Assembly (NCBI RefSeq): GCF_005221325.1
Contig: NZ_CP039889.1
Span: 248,001 to 312,000 of the forward strand
Source: Agrobacterium tumefaciens
GTDB taxonomy: Bacteria; Pseudomonadota; Alphaproteobacteria; Rhizobiales; Rhizobiaceae
Reading direction: 5' to 3'
Length of the DNA: 64,000 bases
The notes below the pieces were generated by a model. The model was not told the origin of the DNA, made no database searches, and was given only the letters and a program-made list of their open reading frames with translations. The translations under genes were made by a program, and so were the position numbers. Positions 63,435 through 64,000 of the stretch are shown piece by piece. Numbering within the stretch: the stretch's first letter is position 1; every line of letters starts with the position of its first letter.

Positions 63435-64000
63435 ATGACCCAGCCAAGCATGGAAAAAGACACTCTCAGGACGACCATCGACAATGTCGCCGCCGCCTTC
63501 AGCCGCCTCAAGGGCATTCAGGAAGGTCTGGTCAGCGGCGGTTCCGATGGCAAGATCCAGTTCGATGAATGGGACTGGGAAGTGGGTGTGGGCCTTTACG
63601 GCTTCCTGCGCCGGGCGCTCGCCGCCAATGACCAGAAGGCATTGGACGACCTCGTGACATGGTATGGCTGGCAGATCGACCGCGGCCTGCCGCCGCGCCA
63701 GATCAACAGTTCCGCGCCGATGCTGCCGCTCGTCATCCTGACAGAACATGTCGACCGGCCGGATTTCCGCGCGCTGGTGGAAGACTGGGCCGACTGGCTG
63801 GTGCATGAATTGCCGAAAACAGAAGATGGCGGCTTCCAGCATGTCGTCAAGGAGCGGTTGAACGAGGGCGAACTCTGGGACGACACGCTGTTCATGGCCT
63901 GTCTGTTCCTCGCCCGCGCCGGTGTGGTCTGCAAACGCCAGGACTGGATCGACGAGGCCGTCTACCAGTTCATGATCCATGCGCGGTATCTCTCCGACCC
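63435..64000 (+). CDS. GH105/GH88-type unsaturated glucuronyl or rhamnogalacturonyl hydrolase (partial)
   Basis: ATG 63435 opens MTQPSMEKDTLRTTIDNVAA and the frame runs open through the window end (188 codons). Features of the YteR/unsaturated rhamnogalacturonyl hydrolase group are WDWEVGVGLYGFLRRALA, the substrate-site segment GLPPRQINSSAPMLPL, and GELWDDTLFMACLFLARAG with the catalytic Asp of the WDD motif near residue 140. Such cytoplasmic enzymes cleave the unsaturated sugar left by polysaccharide lyases. This supports a lyase-like role for the preceding gene. Both are divergent from a sugar-binding-protein gene, forming a small glycan-use locus. The stop is beyond the window. Confidence 0.85.
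   Translation, partial: MTQPSMEKDTLRTTIDNVAAAFSRLKGIQEGLVSGGSDGKIQFDEWDWEVGVGLYGFLRRALAANDQKALDDLVTWYGWQIDRGLPPRQINSSAPMLPLVILTEHVDRPDFRALVEDWADWLVHELPKTEDGGFQHVVKERLNEGELWDDTLFMACLFLARAGVVCKRQDWIDEAVYQFMIHARYLSD

Overview
The window reads as a chromosomal segment of an alphaproteobacterium of the Agrobacterium/Rhizobium group. This rests on several things: a glmU-glmS pair; a divergent traA / traC-traD-traG arrangement of the Ti-plasmid type with a Q-type oriT between the arms; an RhtX/FptX-type siderophore exporter-like importer; a SoxR-type promoter in front of a Fe-superoxide dismutase, ferredoxin and flavin reductase operon; and many binding-protein ABC operons. Base composition is GC-rich (about 60% by eye), with clearly AT-richer stretches at about 3-12 kb and 30.9-33.3 kb.

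Layout. (1) 1-2.5 kb: end of glmU and complete glmS (UDP-GlcNAc precursor supply). (2) 2.5-5 kb, directly behind glmS: decayed IS66 transposase, then a decayed prophage lysis cassette on the minus strand (GH108 endolysin, 3-TM holin, two small membrane/coiled-coil proteins, a small tail-like protein), each with stops or frameshifts. (3) 5-18.8 kb: surface-polysaccharide region with a membrane acyltransferase plus an exported protein of unknown function, a dead IS3/IS407-type element, a three-part methyltransferase/glycosyltransferase of 904 residues, a GT2 glycosyltransferase, the rfbCBDA dTDP-rhamnose operon, and an MsbA-like ABC exporter. (4) 19-23 kb: hydratase, LysR regulator with divergent aldo/keto reductase, BASS-family symporter. 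(5) 23.5-33.4 kb: mobilisation module (traG, traD, an MNT-HEPN protein, a frameshifted traC/D-like gene, oriT, traA). It is followed by an IS3/IS407 end relic and by a polymorphic-toxin C-terminus whose overlapping immunity-like gene is cut in two by an apparently intact IS2-group element with a perfect 5-bp target duplication. (6) 33.4-36.3 kb: DHFR-like reductase with divergent TetR regulator, then the SoxR-box sodB-ferredoxin-flavin reductase operon. (7) 36.3-51.6 kb: two binding-protein ABC import operons, each with a divergent ROK regulator. One carries a PP2C-like phosphatase; the other carries a glycerophosphodiesterase and an inositol-monophosphatase-like enzyme, suggesting import of a phosphodiester followed by stepwise release of phosphate. 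AraC, with a divergent SDR oxidoreductase, sits between the two. (8) 51.8-57.2 kb: FecI-type sigma factor, FecR anti-sigma/sensor, TonB siderophore receptor and RhtX-type transporter, with the same bipartite promoter motif before fecR and before the receptor gene. (9) 57.2-64 kb: a PAP2 acid phosphatase with autotransporter-type repeats, a sugar ABC binding protein, and a divergent pair made of a large unclassified alpha/alpha-toroid-like protein and a GH105/GH88-type hydrolase that runs off the window.

The strongest new observation is the IS-split immunity-like gene beside a one-base-frameshifted toxin domain at 31.0-33.4 kb. Joining the two halves and removing one copy of the target duplication restores one uninterrupted 77-codon reading frame that overlaps the toxin stop codon by ATGA. 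The other main observations are the paired TCAGG-N16-CACTCTA promoter motif in the iron-uptake operon and the RSF1010-like nic core between traC and traA. All identifications come from reading the sequence; no database search was run, and single-base frameshifts could be sequencing errors.
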